Positions 23,901-35,890 of a DNA stretch of 64,000 nt are shown in pieces (the stretch's first letter is position 1; every line of letters begins with the position of its first letter). The stretch comes from Vespula vulgaris (Eukaryota; Arthropoda; Insecta; Hymenoptera; Vespidae), in NCBI RefSeq assembly GCF_905475345.1, contig NC_066594.1, positions 5,783,501 through 5,847,500 on the forward strand, given 5' to 3'. Both the position numbers and the translations under genes were made by a program. Under the pieces are notes generated by a model. The model saw only the letters and a program-made list of their open reading frames with translations. It made no database searches and had not been told where the DNA came from.

Positions 23901-26900
23901 AATTTGAAGAATATTAATTTATCGACGAACTATAAATCATTGTTTTTTCCTTCGTCAAGCAACTCCTATTAACATTTTTAATCATCTCAACATACAGGAT
24001 AAAATATTAGAAACGCACTTTCATGATCAAGGACACGATTGCATGATTACTTTATCGTTAAGACGTTAAGACGTTAGAAAATTGCATATCATAGCGAATT
24101 ACTACAATAGTATGGCATTGAAAAAATTGTTGTTAATTAACATTATCGTACGATATCCATGATAAATACTATGATAAACTTATATTCGTTACGTTAATTA
24201 TATATTGTCTGTAAATTCGAATTCTAAAATAACAAAATCATTTTCGAATGAGAAATTTTTAAGATATATATTTATGTAAATCAATCGTGTCGATATGAAA
24301 CTCATTAAAATGTATGATGTAAAAGACCGAATTTTTCTATTTCTTTCAACGTACGTAAGTTACGTAAGTTACGTAAAAACTAGAATAAGTTAAGAAATAA
24401 ACGTTTCTATTAGCATGTAACTAATATATCGTATTTAGCTTTACAAGGTAAAATACATTTTGTATCACGTTCAGAAACACATGAAATATTTTTGTTTACA
24501 AATTCGTCATTTGGAAATAATCTAGGGACATTTGATAAGTTTGCGATTTTTCTTCTTTTTCAATTTTTTTTTTCTTTTTTTAATTAATGGTATTATAAAT
24601 TTCGTTCTTAAAATGAAACATTCATGTTGATGAGAATTTTTTCGAATGGCTTTAATATCCTTGTGTAACAAATTCATTAAAGCATCATTCGAAGTTCATT
24701 AATACGAATCACATAAGTATTCTGCATAAAGAAATAATGATATTTTAATACTCACAATTATGTATGCATTTACGTTACAATCGCATCATATCGATCATGA
24801 ATTATTTACGTATGTATACACATGTGCGCGCATGATCGATCACTCTCCCTCTCTCCTTCTTTAAAAGCAATGACTGGCGATTTGACCGATAATAATGCAA
24901 GAGTTTGACGTTAACGTACTAACAGAAGCAATTTTTTTTGTATAACATATTAACGTTCTAAATCTGTAACATTACGTGTAAAAATGTACGTTCACGAAGA
25001 AATTATTAACAACTAAATAAAGGTTTAAAGAATCTTTACGGAATTTCTATTAATACAAAGTATTGTATGTAGATAATAATATATAAATATACGAGAACAT
25101 TTAAAATTGATTTATTAAACAAATCCTTGTATTAATATTGCCCAAATCGATTTAAAAATCTTTACTCGTAACATATTTCGTTAACTTGTAATACGATTTA
25201 AAATAAAAACTTTCTGCAATATCAACGAAAAAGAATCTGGCAAATGTCAACGTTCGTTTCACGTCGCTGCGACAAATATAAAAAAAAAAGAAAGGAAATA
25301 AAAAAAAAATGAAGAAACGAATTCTTTCACCACTGTCATATACAGGGTGTTCCTAAAGTCGCTATCTATTTAATAACTTTTTTTTATATATATATAAAAA
25401 AAATGTTATGTCGTTATAAAAATATGTACTTGTGGTGCAACTTTGTATTTGCAAAAAAGAAAAAAAAGCAAGTTAATTGATATATGGAGGATTTTGTGCA
25501 ATTTATAAATTTTCTATTTTAGGTCTGTATTACTAATGAACGTGGATTATGTTCGTGATAACACGCAAGATAAGTCGATTTATTGTTCATAATGTCAGCA
25601 GAAATGTACTATCAAGAAAATCTCGAGAAAAAATCGCATTATCGACTCGTACGGTATTTAACATGTTAAATATTCGGGATCTCCAAAGACCATATCGAAA
25701 ATGGATATATAAATATTATTAATACTTTGTGGCATTTGCTTGGAAATATAAAAAATATGTATTGATTTTTGAGACATATAAATATATAGAGAACAAATAT
25801 TTACAGAATATTAACATGGAGGGTAACCTTGATATATACTCAAAGATATACACGAAAATAGAGAGATCATTTTTTCTTTGTTTCCTTTTCCCGTTTTTTC
25901 TTTTTTTTTTTTTTTGTTTTCTAATACAATTTTAGCATACTCCTTTTGGCATTAGTGTTAATTATTATTATCACAAATTAAGAGAGATTACGAATCTTAA
26001 AATTGTTTACGTGTTAATAGGATTACGACCGACGTTCGTTTCGACATGTTCTAAGATCGATATTAAAATTTTCATGAATATATAAAATATATGACATAAT
26101 ACGATAAAATACGATATGATATGGCTGATAATTGGTAACGTTTAAAAAGTCGGTCATTCAATTATTTATCGTATTAAAGAACGATGCTTAATTAACATAC
26201 AGTAAAGTTATCGAAGAATTTCAATATGAACGAGAATGATCGATAGTAAGTACGTAAGTTTAAACTTGACATGTTACCTTGACCTACGCTTTTGTTTCTC
26301 TGTTTCTCCATCCTATTATTCTTTCCTTCTAACTAAGAAGTAATAACATGGAGTATATAGCATAATTAGTGATATATCAAGGATATATAAACGTATTAAA
26401 ATTGACGTTAATCAATTAGTATACTGTCTATAATATACACGCATATGTACTTACACAGACACATACGTACACACATGTAATTATATTAAATAGTCTAAAA
26501 ATATATTAAAAAATATGTTAATTAGTTTCAATTGATTAACAAAAAAAAAAAAAGAACAAAAATATTACGCTCTACAATCGTTGATATATTTTTCTCGTTT
26601 TATTATCGAAAATTTCATCGAATCGATATATTATTAGTTTCTTTCAAAACGATATATTAAGTTAATAAATTTTATAATATATATATATATATATTAGATA
26701 ATTCATTATCCTTCCTTATGATATATATATATGTATAATTCTTTTTCTGCGTACGAGTCGTAAGCAACAAGTTAATCATCCAATTAACTTGCGTGATGGG
26801 TGGCGTGACACATCGTATTGATATTATTGTTGATTACGATATATGTATGTACATAGATATTTCTATGAATATCACTCATGCGTTCTTCGCGTTATCTTCG

Positions 26901-27881
26901 CGAATTATTTATATTTATATAATGCAATATTAATATAAAATTACATTTATACAAGTACCTATAGGTATTATTAAATATTATGTATTTAATAATGATAAAC
27001 AAGTAAGAAAGATTCTTTTCAAGTCCGCCATGTTGAAACGATAGACTATAGAAAAATGATTGTATCATACTTGCACAATATTCTTTTATGAGTGTGCCTC
27101 CAGCGATTATAAATCCATTGGACAGACCTACTTCGTGAGTTAACGTAATACGAATTATTCATGATAATGGAATCGTTTTTTTACATTACTAAACATACGT
27201 TTATGGTTTTCTTCGAAATATTTCTTTTTATTTTTCTCCTTTTTTATTACCATGTTTTCATCAAGATTTTTGCACTGGCTAATAATCTAAGAAGTCATTG
27301 AGAGTCAAGAAAATAGTTCTTTCTCTCTCTCTCTTTTCTTTAGTGCTACTATGATAACGATAAATACGATAAGATGTATAATCAAATAGAAAAGATTCTT
27401 GAAAGATTCAATAAGAATCTTATTCAGTTGTACGTTACATGACAGGGATACGTTATAACTTATATTGTTTGTTTACTTCGGTATAGAAATAAAGAAAAAA
27501 ATAATTCATATATACGTATATATGTATATACATATATAAACATCGTGAAACGCATTAAAAAGATCGAATTCACGTAATATATATTACGTCTTGTACTTAC
27601 ATGTACATATCAAATAAATTATAATTATATTTAGTGAAGACAAACGAATCAATAATATTCATTCTTTAATATTTCCATAATCCTAAGAATATCTCGATTT
27701 GTGATTCAAATCAGTAGTAACACGTTTTTTATAATTTCGCATTTACCAAGTAAGTAACTCTATTCCAAGAAGCAATTAATTATATACAATTATATTTTTA
27801 AATTTTTAAACATGTAGGTGATCTTGAAATGTTATTTCTTTAATTCTTAAATGTTATTAATTTTTACACGAAAGTGCCACG

Positions 27882-27917
<36 letters not shown>

Positions 27918-27955
27918 CATGCATATGTATACTTACTTCTTTTGATTTTCGCCAT
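20490..27955 (-). CDS. G6PD: Glucose-6-phosphate dehydrogenase (Zwischenferment), 8 coding exons
   Basis: Exons: 27937-27955 (inferred first exon), 22621-22745, 22161-22525, 21651-22019, 21289-21518, 20998-21203, 20666-20826, 20490-20580. They total 1566 nt, or 521 aa (human 515). The enzyme oxidises glucose 6-phosphate to 6-phosphogluconolactone with NADP+, the first step of the cytosolic pentose phosphate pathway. The dinucleotide site GASGDLAKKK is at about residues 46-55, EKPFGRD at 178-184 and the active-site motif RIDHYLGKE at 206-214. YGNRYK, DVFCGSQMHFVRSDEL and YGSRGPKEAD follow near the C-terminus. Exon 1 (MAKIKR plus one base, then GTAAGT) is 5.2 kb upstream and was chosen because its phase fits the 22745 acceptor and the length fits; other first exons are possible. 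The intron after 20666 has a GC donor. Strip is convergent. Confidence 0.94.
20937..20970. repeat. (TA)n microsatellite in a G6PD intron
   Basis: Perfect alternating run of about 34 bp, within the intron between the exons ending at 20998 and starting at 20826. Confidence 0.9.
22746..27936 (-). other. G6PD intron 1 (inferred), AT-rich, one transposon-like end, no nested gene
   Basis: This 5.2 kb stretch separates the inferred first exon from exon 2. It has a long pyrimidine tract on the minus strand (about 22780-22822) just upstream of the exon 2 acceptor, TA microsatellites near 26677 and 27885-27912, and a possible transposon remnant at about 25343-25700. None of its open frames looks coding. 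Confidence 0.5.
25343..25700 (+). mobile_element. Possible remnant of a DNA transposon or similar repeat
   Basis: Starts with ACAGGGTGTTCCTAAAGT, a sequence of the ACAGGGTGTTCC type often found at the ends of repeated elements in insect genomes. About 250 bp further on there is a short frame starting MSAEMYYQENLEKK. No matching second end was found, so extent and class are uncertain. Confidence 0.3.
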
Positions 27956-28934
27956 TTTCGAAAATTAACTTTATGCGGTCGACGTCAGACGTTATCAAAA
28001 ATATTCCTTTAATTCTGCGAGTGAATTTTTCGCAAAAAAGATTTATATTACAAATATTACCAAAACGAAAGATTTCACACCGATAAAAATTTGAGGTTAA
28101 GCTGGAACAGTCCGCACAGCTTCAGCACGTGCGGCAGACTGATCGATCAAAAGATCACCACATATTGCGTTAAGAAATTCTCCATCTTTACTTCGTTCAT
28201 AAAAAAGAAAAAAAAAAACAAAAACTCGTCGTCAATATCATCTGACGATTCTCTGGCCTTTCACTTACGTTAAGTCTTACAAACATATTATATCGATTGT
28301 TCGTTCAAATTAAATCTCATCGTAATAAAATTCTTAAGAATTTCAAGTAAATCCTATTACAATCATTTTTCTTGATTCGGATTTTTTTCTTTCTGAAGTT
28401 AAGCTTTCAATATTTTATTATTCTGTTTTAAACGAATTATATATATATTTTTTTATATTTGTATATATATGTGTATATATATATATATCACTCAAAATGT
28501 GTTAGTAATCTTTACAAAAAGAATGTAAATATTTAGAAATTGTAAGTTGGTAACAAGAGATTATAATTGTTATCATTTTCGTCACCTAACCAAACAGTTC
28601 ATAATAGAAATGATTTCTCTCAGAGACCTCTTTTCAATATTATACATTCCGCGAAGCTCTCAAAACCAGTTCATCACCTTTTGCTGGAAGCATGTGTGAT
28701 TTCAGCGACAGGTATGGACAAAATATGAACTACAAGCACAAGCGGGAAATACTCTAATCGTCATGACTATTATATCGGTTTATAAATTTGAATAGCTTAT
28801 ACTTTAACACATGTTCCGTATCTTGTAACGTTGACTATTATTATATGTACTATTATTTAAATATTAGTTTATTATATTCTATATACATTAAGGATCGTTT
28901 AAATATTTAAAAAATTATTCCTTATTAATTCCCA

Positions 28935-29290
28935 TTAGCATGAACAATTGAATCTTATTTTTATCATAGATTTATCGATTGAAATCTTATTAAAATACCT
29001 GAATAAATGCTGAAGAAGTGTCCTTCGTATGAGCATGACGAAATGCGTTTCCTTGCGTTTGGAATGAATTAAAAAATCTGAATGTCGATTTATACACACC
29101 AAAAAAGGAAGCAATCGTGTACTTGACGGAAACAAACTATATATCACTCTAGCATTTATATGAAAATCAGTAGTGAAGTTAGCTACTTCTTTTCTTTTGC
29201 CACAAAGTTCCAGGGGCGCCACTATAAGAAATTTTTTTTCGCGAAAAATATCAAAATCAGCATTTACGTCAACAGCAGGAGCAAACATAA
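28935..29290 (-). other. Unrecognised small open reading frame, not called as a gene
   Basis: From the ATG near 29290 the minus strand codes about 118 residues beginning MFAPAVDVNADFDIFREKK, ending at 28935. The frame is open further upstream to about 29351 but without an ATG. It includes basic and hydrophobic stretches but no motif I know. It is long for such AT-rich DNA, and its first part lies in one arm of the inverted repeat. It could be a decayed gene or element. Confidence 0.2.
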
Positions 29291-29390
29291 TTCTTGAAAG
29301 ATTTTGATGAATAAGACCTTGTTTTGAAGATGAAGTTTTAAGCGAGGACACGGCTTTTTAGAATCTTCTAAAAAGTTTTATTTTTATCCG
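29262..29390 (-). repeat. Left arm of a diverged inverted repeat
   Basis: Read on the minus strand, this arm matches 29436-29563 on the plus strand. Shared blocks include CTCGCTT, a TTCATCTT core, TCAAGAATTAT and TGTTGACGTAAA in the same order and spacing. By eye about 70-75 percent of bases agree. Confidence 0.65.
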
Positions 29391-29435
29391 TAAATTATTG
29401 TCGCGAAAAATATTATTTTTTGACACGATTTTTTT

Positions 29436-29563
29436 CAAAGAAAATAAAGTTTTTTGAAAAGTTTGAAAAAGCCACGTTCTCGCTTGAACTTTCATCTTTA
29501 AAGTGAAATGCCGTTTGTTAAAATCGTTCAAGAATTATACCTGTACCGATTGTTGACGTAAAA
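29436..29563 (+). repeat. Right arm of a diverged inverted repeat
   Basis: Partner of 29262-29390, with a spacer of about 45 bp between the arms. In one frame both arms encode a similar peptide: SRIIPVPIVDVK here and SRIMFAPAVDVN in the left arm. Confidence 0.65.
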
Positions 29564-29973
29564 CATTATAAAACAAAAGGATGAACAGATTTAAGTTACC
29601 GATTATATATCAAAAACTGATTGCAGCGCCATCGGCAGTAGAAGTAACTACGAATCGTTTAAAAAAAAAACAAAAGATTTTTTAATATTTTTTAAAGTAA
29701 TGTAATTGTCATATACGATATTAAACGCAATTAGCTTAAAAATATTTACATTATATTGTAGAATATATATTGCTGAATAAATAAAATCTTGTCTCAATAT
29801 TAAAATTCACGTGACTTGTATTTATTGTTCTGTGATCTCTTGTTCTTTTCAAATCGTTAATATAAGTAATTGTAAAATCGAATTAAACTTGTATTTTTAT
29901 TTTATCAATAATCGATAAAATTTTTAATCGATTTATGATACTTTTGATTTGTTCACGTTGTAATTACGTCATA

Positions 29974-29985
29974 GGCGCCATCTAG
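29974..29985 (-). promoter_or_regulatory. CTCF-like motif CTAGATGGCGCC
   Basis: The minus strand reads CTAGATGGCGCC, which contains the TAGATGGCGC-type core described for insect CTCF. It lies about 235 bp upstream of the mS37 start, between G6PD and mS37. Binding is not shown by the sequence. Confidence 0.4.
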
Positions 29986-30218
29986 TATCCAAAGAATTTT
30001 CACAATACACTTTGATTTTTTGTACTTATTATATTTGTATGTATAACATATCAAATTCTATTGGATTATTACATCATAAAAAGAATTTTTTTTTTCTATA
30101 AATGTTAATAAATGATATTTGAATATTACTAATTTCCCTATTAATGTGTTTACAGGTATTACAAGAATATAACCTCAATTCTTTGTAATTGAAAAAATTA
30201 TTCAAATATAATATAAAA

Positions 30219-30668
30219 ATGAGATTCACTCTTCCTTATTTTAACGGACGGCGTCCTCAATCTGAGAAAAAAGTTCCGTTTAAAGTTCTTAAACCTTTAG
30301 TATTAAGTAATCGTGTATCTCATAAAGGAAGTGATATACCAGGTATGATTTATATACATATATATTTTTATTTATATATGTATGATTTTTCAATATATTT
30401 TATGATAATTTAATAATAACTTATTATTTTCGCAGGTAAAGGTTGTTTACACGAGTTGACAATACTTTTAACTTGTCTTAGAGAAAAAGAGTTCAATAAT
30501 TTTGATTGCACAAAAGAACTTGCATCGTTCGAACAATGTAACAAAAAATTTGCAAAATTGAGTAGAGACATGAAAACTCTACGGTCACAAACAATGCCTG
30601 TTCCTAATTCAAAAGTTCATTCTTCTAAACAAATCTCCCATTTATTAAATTTATTTCCTACGCAATAA
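30219..30668 (+). CDS. mRpS37: Mitochondrial small ribosomal subunit protein mS37 (CHCHD1), 2 exons
   Basis: Exons 30219-30342 and 30436-30668 join in phase 1 (GT-AG) to give 118 aa, the same length as human CHCHD1. The N-terminus is basic and ends in a KPLVLSNRV stretch matching the KPLILANRV stretch of the family. A twin CX9C domain follows: CLHELTILLTC and CTKELASFEQC, the cysteine pairs of a coiled-coil-helix fold normally oxidised by the Mia40 import route. The C-terminus, with HLLNLFPTQ, matches the KLLQRFPNK-like tail. The protein is part of the mitochondrial 28S subunit. The start is the first ATG in frame, after AAAA. Brambleberry converges from the right with a 245 bp gap. Confidence 0.93.
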
Positions 30669-30699
30669 TTATAGTTGTATTTATGTTCATTAAGTATCA

Positions 30700-30719
30700 A
30701 ATAAATATTTAGAAATAAA
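30700..30719 (+). terminator. Candidate mS37 polyadenylation signals
   Basis: Two AATAAA hexamers, at 30700-30705 and 30714-30719, 32-46 bp after the stop codon. The mS37 3' UTR is therefore probably very short. Confidence 0.6.
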
Positions 30720-30913
30720 TCAGGATATATACATTTTTGTATATATTATAGCTTTCTAAAATAATTCCCAAAATCTATTATTAATTTTAGAAAAAAATTC
30801 AGAAATATTAATTATAAAAATTGTATTATACATATTTCCATTTCTTATATTAAATAATAATATTAAAAAAGATATTAATTTCAAAAAAGATATATACATA
30901 TATATGAATCAAT

Positions 30914-32521
30914 TTATTTATTTAATGTAAAACAATTTGAATCATGCTCTTTCACAGAAGCAGCATGCAAACGTTTAATAGCTAATCTTTCAGAATGACC
31001 TGTAAAATATAATTACTATCAAAAAATACACTTTTACAATAAGAAATACTTATAAAAATAAGAAAACTTACGAATAGGCTTATTATAGGCCTGATTACCA
31101 TTAGTAGGTGTAATTATTTGCATTCTATTTAATCGATTTTCTATTCGTCTAAGAGCATGAAAACTTTCTAATTGCTTGTCTTTATAACAGTAATATGTAT
31201 ACAGTAACGTAACTGCACATAATGTTAAACATATTTTTCTTATTGACCAAGTCACATATATTATTTCTACCTAAAAAAAATTATAGAATATGTACATATA
31301 TTATTAAACAGATATCATCCAACTGATATGATGATTAACTTTTCAAAAAGTTTGTAACTTTTACCTTGTCATGTGTAGAATGATGTACAGTGTTGTCATA
31401 ATATTGAACTAACATTCTTTCTATTGTAATGTTTAAACTTAGAATTGTAAAAAGTGCAACACGCGCATCTGCAGTTCTTCTAGCTGAACTAAACAATGCA
31501 CAGAGAATACAACTGATAGTATAATAAATAATTGATTGGAACCAAGATACTTCTCCAATAATCCAATTTTGAAAAGTACGTATATAAGAAAAAATCTCAT
31601 AGAGTAATTCCTTCTGATCTTTTGCTGATTCTCTAAAATATAACAAGGATTGCATTGATATATTTAAATATTTTAGATCTTTCAATAATATTATTGATTT
31701 AATTCTATTGTAACATACTTAAATTCCATAACCATATCATTTACAGTTTCAGATGAAGATTTTAATACATTTCCAAGTTCTTTACCATGATCTAAAATTT
31801 CATTTTGAATTTTTAATCCTTCTTTTTGACTCTTCAGCATTGCACTTTGCAATTCTGATGCCTCTAATAACTGTTCCTTCATTTGAGAAGAAACTTTATA
31901 TAATCTATATTAAAAATTATATTTACTTTAAATAAACATTACAAAGAAACAATTTTATATATTAAATACTCACGATTTAATGGTATTGTCAGTTTCTACT
32001 TGCCATGCTTCATAATTTAAAAAAAAACAAATATGTGTTGTATGTGTATAAAATTCATTATATACATTGAATGCTCTATCTGACATTTGATTAATACACT
32101 CTCTAAAAAAGAAGTTATAAAAATTATTAAATATGCTTGGAATATATATATACATATATTAAGAAATTACTTTCGAATATCTTCTGATACACTCAAATGA
32201 CAATCGTAAGAGGTATGACCAGAATCTTCTAAAAAACAATTAGCTAATTTTAAAGCTAAGAGAGAATGTTCATTATCATTTAAATTTTCACAACTATTTT
32301 TTATTGATTTAAGTGCATTATACCAACATAATCCATGTTGTGATAAAGATGATTTAGCTGTAAAAAAAATTTATTTAAGAATATATTTATAAAGTTTAGA
32401 AAAAATCATGTGACATACTTGTTAACAATGTGTACTGTTTTTTTCCTAGATTTTTTAGAACTTCGCTTCCTTCTAGTGCTAATGAACCATGTATATAAAT
32501 AACAATTAATACTGCGATCAT
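30914..32521 (-). CDS. bmb: Brambleberry (KAR5/GEX1 family nuclear membrane fusion protein), 7 exons
   Basis: Exons: 32419-32521, 32171-32357, 31974-32102, 31719-31904, 31365-31632, 31072-31270, 30914-30999. All use GT-AG and total 1158 nt, or 385 aa. A signal peptide covers about residues 1-17. A cysteine-rich lumenal part (LCWYNALKSIKNSC, ANCFLEDSGHTSYDC) resembles the start of KAR5-type proteins. A coiled-coil-prone stretch (about residues 140-205, KEQLLEASELQSAMLKSQK) follows. There are hydrophobic segments at about 232-250 and 258-275, and a third in the last third (KICLTLCAVTLLYTYYCY). Family members act at the nuclear envelope in karyogamy, and zebrafish Brambleberry fuses the nuclear membranes of cleavage-stage embryos. 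The identification comes from architecture and cysteine pattern, so it is less firm than for its neighbours. An AATAAA overlaps the stop codon. Confidence 0.82.
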
Positions 32522-33680
32522 TTTTATATTTAATTAGATTTGTTAACTCCATGAATTTCTAACACATTCTTCTTCGCACATTAAACTTTAAAACACACAA
32601 ACAACACACAGAATGTTTATAATTTAATGTTGTTAACAATTTTGAAATACTGATTTAATAAAGAGAGAAATAGAGAGAGAGAATTACAAAGCGTATGGGT
32701 ATTAAATTTTCGAAAAGACTGAACAAGTAGTTTTGATAACTTCCAAACGTTTTAAACAATCACTTTACGATTGCTTAGATGTAAGACTCTCGTTAGCTTA
32801 AGAAAAATTAAATCGTAAAAATATTAGACGAGGTATGAAAAACTTATTTTTATCTATATTGACAAAAAATATATTCGTTTGATATTTATCTAATTGTAAC
32901 AAACGTTTAAAATAAATAAAATCACTTTAAAACAATCACGTGACAATAATTCGAATGTATCATAACCCAACAGAAAATTTTGCGTTTTCTTATTGGTCTT
33001 TATTATATACGGACTAAGGAAATAACCAATGAGCACGTTACAAAAACAATCGTCGATAATTTTTCATCTAATATAAAAAAATTATTAAGTGACACATCCC
33101 AATAATAAACATTGTTTTATTTTTAACAATGTTCTCGTATTCTTAATAAATTCCTAATAAACTAGACGATATATGAAACGTTCAATAGATCGAGAACATC
33201 AAGATACGTTCATGGCGTCATAGAATACATTTGGCGACAGAAGCGCCACGGTGCGTTAGATTTCATTACTATTTATTTGAAACTTAATCGATCGATATGT
33301 TTTTACGAAAGTAAATCCAAAACGCAATACAATTTCTGTTTATTATGCAACTATTAGATTGATTAATAATAGTCGTCGTATTATTATTTTTTCTTCTTAC
33401 TTAAATAAAGAATATTTTCTTCTTTCCTTTCAATAGTAAAAAAAGTTCGAATAATTATTTGCAAATTTATTAGAGAAAAAAAGGTTCTAACATACAATCT
33501 GTGAGATTAGGTACATATTAATCACTCGTAAAATGGAGATCTGTTAAGGTTCCTCGTCAGTGGAAAATATTACACGTATCCATTAGTGTGACTCATTACA
33601 GCCAAATCATATTTCTTCCGTACATCGTCACTTCGTTGGTAAAGTTCAAAGAAACTTTAACGGGATAGACGACTATTTAA

Positions 33681-33911
33681 AAGATAGAACAACGGCAGTT
33701 AGTCGAGGCACCATTGGCAAATGGCCAACGTCGCTTGCCATTGAATTCGTACGAACCGAAAATAAGTGGTCGGTACCAAGAGACAGGAACAGTGTCATGG
33801 GTTCGATCTCCTTGCTCGCCTCTTAAAAGACCGGTTTACCCACCGACGAGTACGGAAACATTTCGGGATCATTGTTCGAGCGAGAACTCGAGTCTTGTCT
33901 CTCTCGTGTGA
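33681..33911 (+). other. Possible orphan coding exon (unrecognised)
   Basis: An open stretch with balanced codon composition, in contrast to its AT-rich surroundings. It reads through NGQRRLPLNSYEPKISGRYQ and SPLKRPVYPPTSTETF to a TGA at 33911. It has no ATG near its start, so it would have to be a terminal exon or part of a transcript whose other exons I cannot place. I do not recognise the protein. Confidence 0.25.
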
Positions 33912-34141
33912 AGGAAGACGTAAAATATAACGTTTTAAATTCATACATAGAATTAGGTCAACTGATCGAACAATCGAATTTTTTTAAAAGAAATTTAACG
34001 ACATATTCGCTCGATAATCATTCGAGAATAAAAAATTAAGGTATAAATTAGTAGATAAGGACGATCGAAAGGACAATAGATTCGGACGATCTGTTGAAAA
34101 AAAAAAGACGATGTTATTTACTTTAATCCGTCAAAAAGCAA

Positions 34142-34360
34142 CTAGAGACTCATCGTGATCGATCGATCTTTGTATTGGCGATTTGCCGAAGTATCCGTGT
34201 GCAAATCATCCACGCTTTGGCTGTTTGACGTCAGAGTCGTAAACCACATCTCGATGGAAGGATTAAAAATACATCCGACCCGGAAAAGTCGGTTGCCAGA
34301 TAATTGCAGCCTGATCCAATAGAAATTTTTTGAAAATTTTCCATTATACCAGCTACACAA
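34142..34360 (-). other. Possible orphan coding exon on the minus strand (unrecognised)
   Basis: The frame ends in TAG at 34142 and reads GCIFNPSIEMWFTTLTSNSQ, then SVDDLHTDTSANRQYKDRS near its C-terminus. Composition is coding-like and polar, as in a cytoplasmic tail. No upstream exon was found to its right, so the call is weak. Confidence 0.25.
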
Positions 34361-35879
34361 AGGCTCACGTATAATAATATAATAATCATTTGTTTAACAT
34401 TTATATACAACGTAGAAAATTTTACCTGGTAATGTAATAAATTGTTAAAACTTTTCCTTCGTATTTGCTATTATTTAACTATTATTACTTTACCTGCTTC
34501 GACGTTTGTTCAAAAGTTTGCGCGCCAAAGTTTGAACATCGTTCTTCTTCTTAAACAAAAGGATTTTAAATTTCGTAAGAAATAAAATTCGAAGAAATGA
34601 ACGAAACGAGAAGAGAAATTCTTTTTAAATGTAAAAATGAATTCTCTTCGTGGATATAACACGGCAATAGAATTTATGACCTCGATTTCGAAGGAACATT
34701 TTATCCAACGATCTCTTCGCAGAGCGCATTTCGCGCGTTAAGCGGCCATAATTATTATCCAGTTATTTACACACTAATGCGCCCAGAGAGATCATCGTCG
34801 ACTCGAGTTACGTATTTTCGTGCGAAAAAGCAGCAAAAAGTAGGGAAAAGTGAGAGATGGATGTTTATTCGACGCGAATATCAAGGATTATTAACCTTTA
34901 AAAATTATCATCGGATATGAAATTTCACTCCACGGGGTGACCATTCTTTTAATAAATTAAATTTTTAATTGATGATAGTTAACACTGATTTTCTTTTTTT
35001 CTCTTCAAACGCTGATTAATTTCTCATATTTTTTCATCTAAATTTTAAATAATAATAATGATAATAATAATAATTTTTACATTCGTATTATTTCTTTTTA
35101 TCATTTCCTCTGCTAGCTTTTATGAGTTAAAGTCATTTCAACCATCGATATAAAACAATCGTTTTTAATATTACTCTTTAATCGAATCATCGATCGACGA
35201 AGTTTCTATCGAACAATGTCATTCTAAAGTGAGACCACCTGTTAGCTAACACATTTTTTTTTCGATGTCTGGAGATATCGACCATTGCACATTTCATAAA
35301 AAAAAAAAAAAAATAGATAACTAATATAGTTTGAATTTAAAAAAAAAAAGGAATAATACAATATGCAGAGCGAAAGCAGTATGCTTTTAGGCAATAGAAC
35401 AAACAGTTCTTGCATGTTTTTAACAATTATTTTAATATGTATTCGATCATCACTGTACGAGTTCGACTTCAATTCGTCAATTCGATTGAATTCGGCTCGT
35501 CATTCACAAAAATTTCAAAAGCATCGGACACTTCGTCATAATATTTTACACATCTCCATTATCAATGAAAACACGTCTCGAATCATTTTTCTCTTCTCTT
35601 TCTCCCTCTCTCTTTTATTTCGATAATCGGATTTCGGTCTTTCTCTTTTAACAAATTACAACGTGAGAGCGGATAGGACAAACGCTCAAAGAACTTAAGG
35701 CATTGGTGTTTGAAATATTTAATATTTTTTTTCTTTTTTATTTTGTTTTGTTTTTTTTTTTCAAACTGTCATAAGCAGCATTTATATTTCGTTTCTTAAT
35801 CAAGTCGGAGCGCAGTTCCTTTAAAAAGAAAAAAAAAAAACAAGAAAAAAGAAAATTCAGAGATATTCGCGTTTTCGCT

Positions 35880-35890
35880 CGATGGCGCCT
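35880..35890 (+). promoter_or_regulatory. Second GATGGCGCC (CTCF-like) motif
   Basis: CGATGGCGCCT lies in the spacer upstream of brambleberry. It shares the GATGGCGC core with the motif at 29974-29985, on the other strand. Confidence 0.3.

Larger units (their letters stand above)
27956..30218. other. Spacer between G6PD and mS37, with an inverted repeat and a CTCF-like motif
   Basis: Contains the G6PD upstream region, an unrecognised minus-strand frame (28935-29351) overlapping an inverted repeat (29262-29563), and a GGCGCCATCTAG motif at 29974-29985. A plus-strand frame at 28091-28273 was not recognised. Confidence 0.5.

Noticed and set aside
33785..33815. GGGTTCGATCTCC resembling a tRNA T-arm
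   Set aside because: No matching acceptor, D or anticodon stems could be drawn around it.
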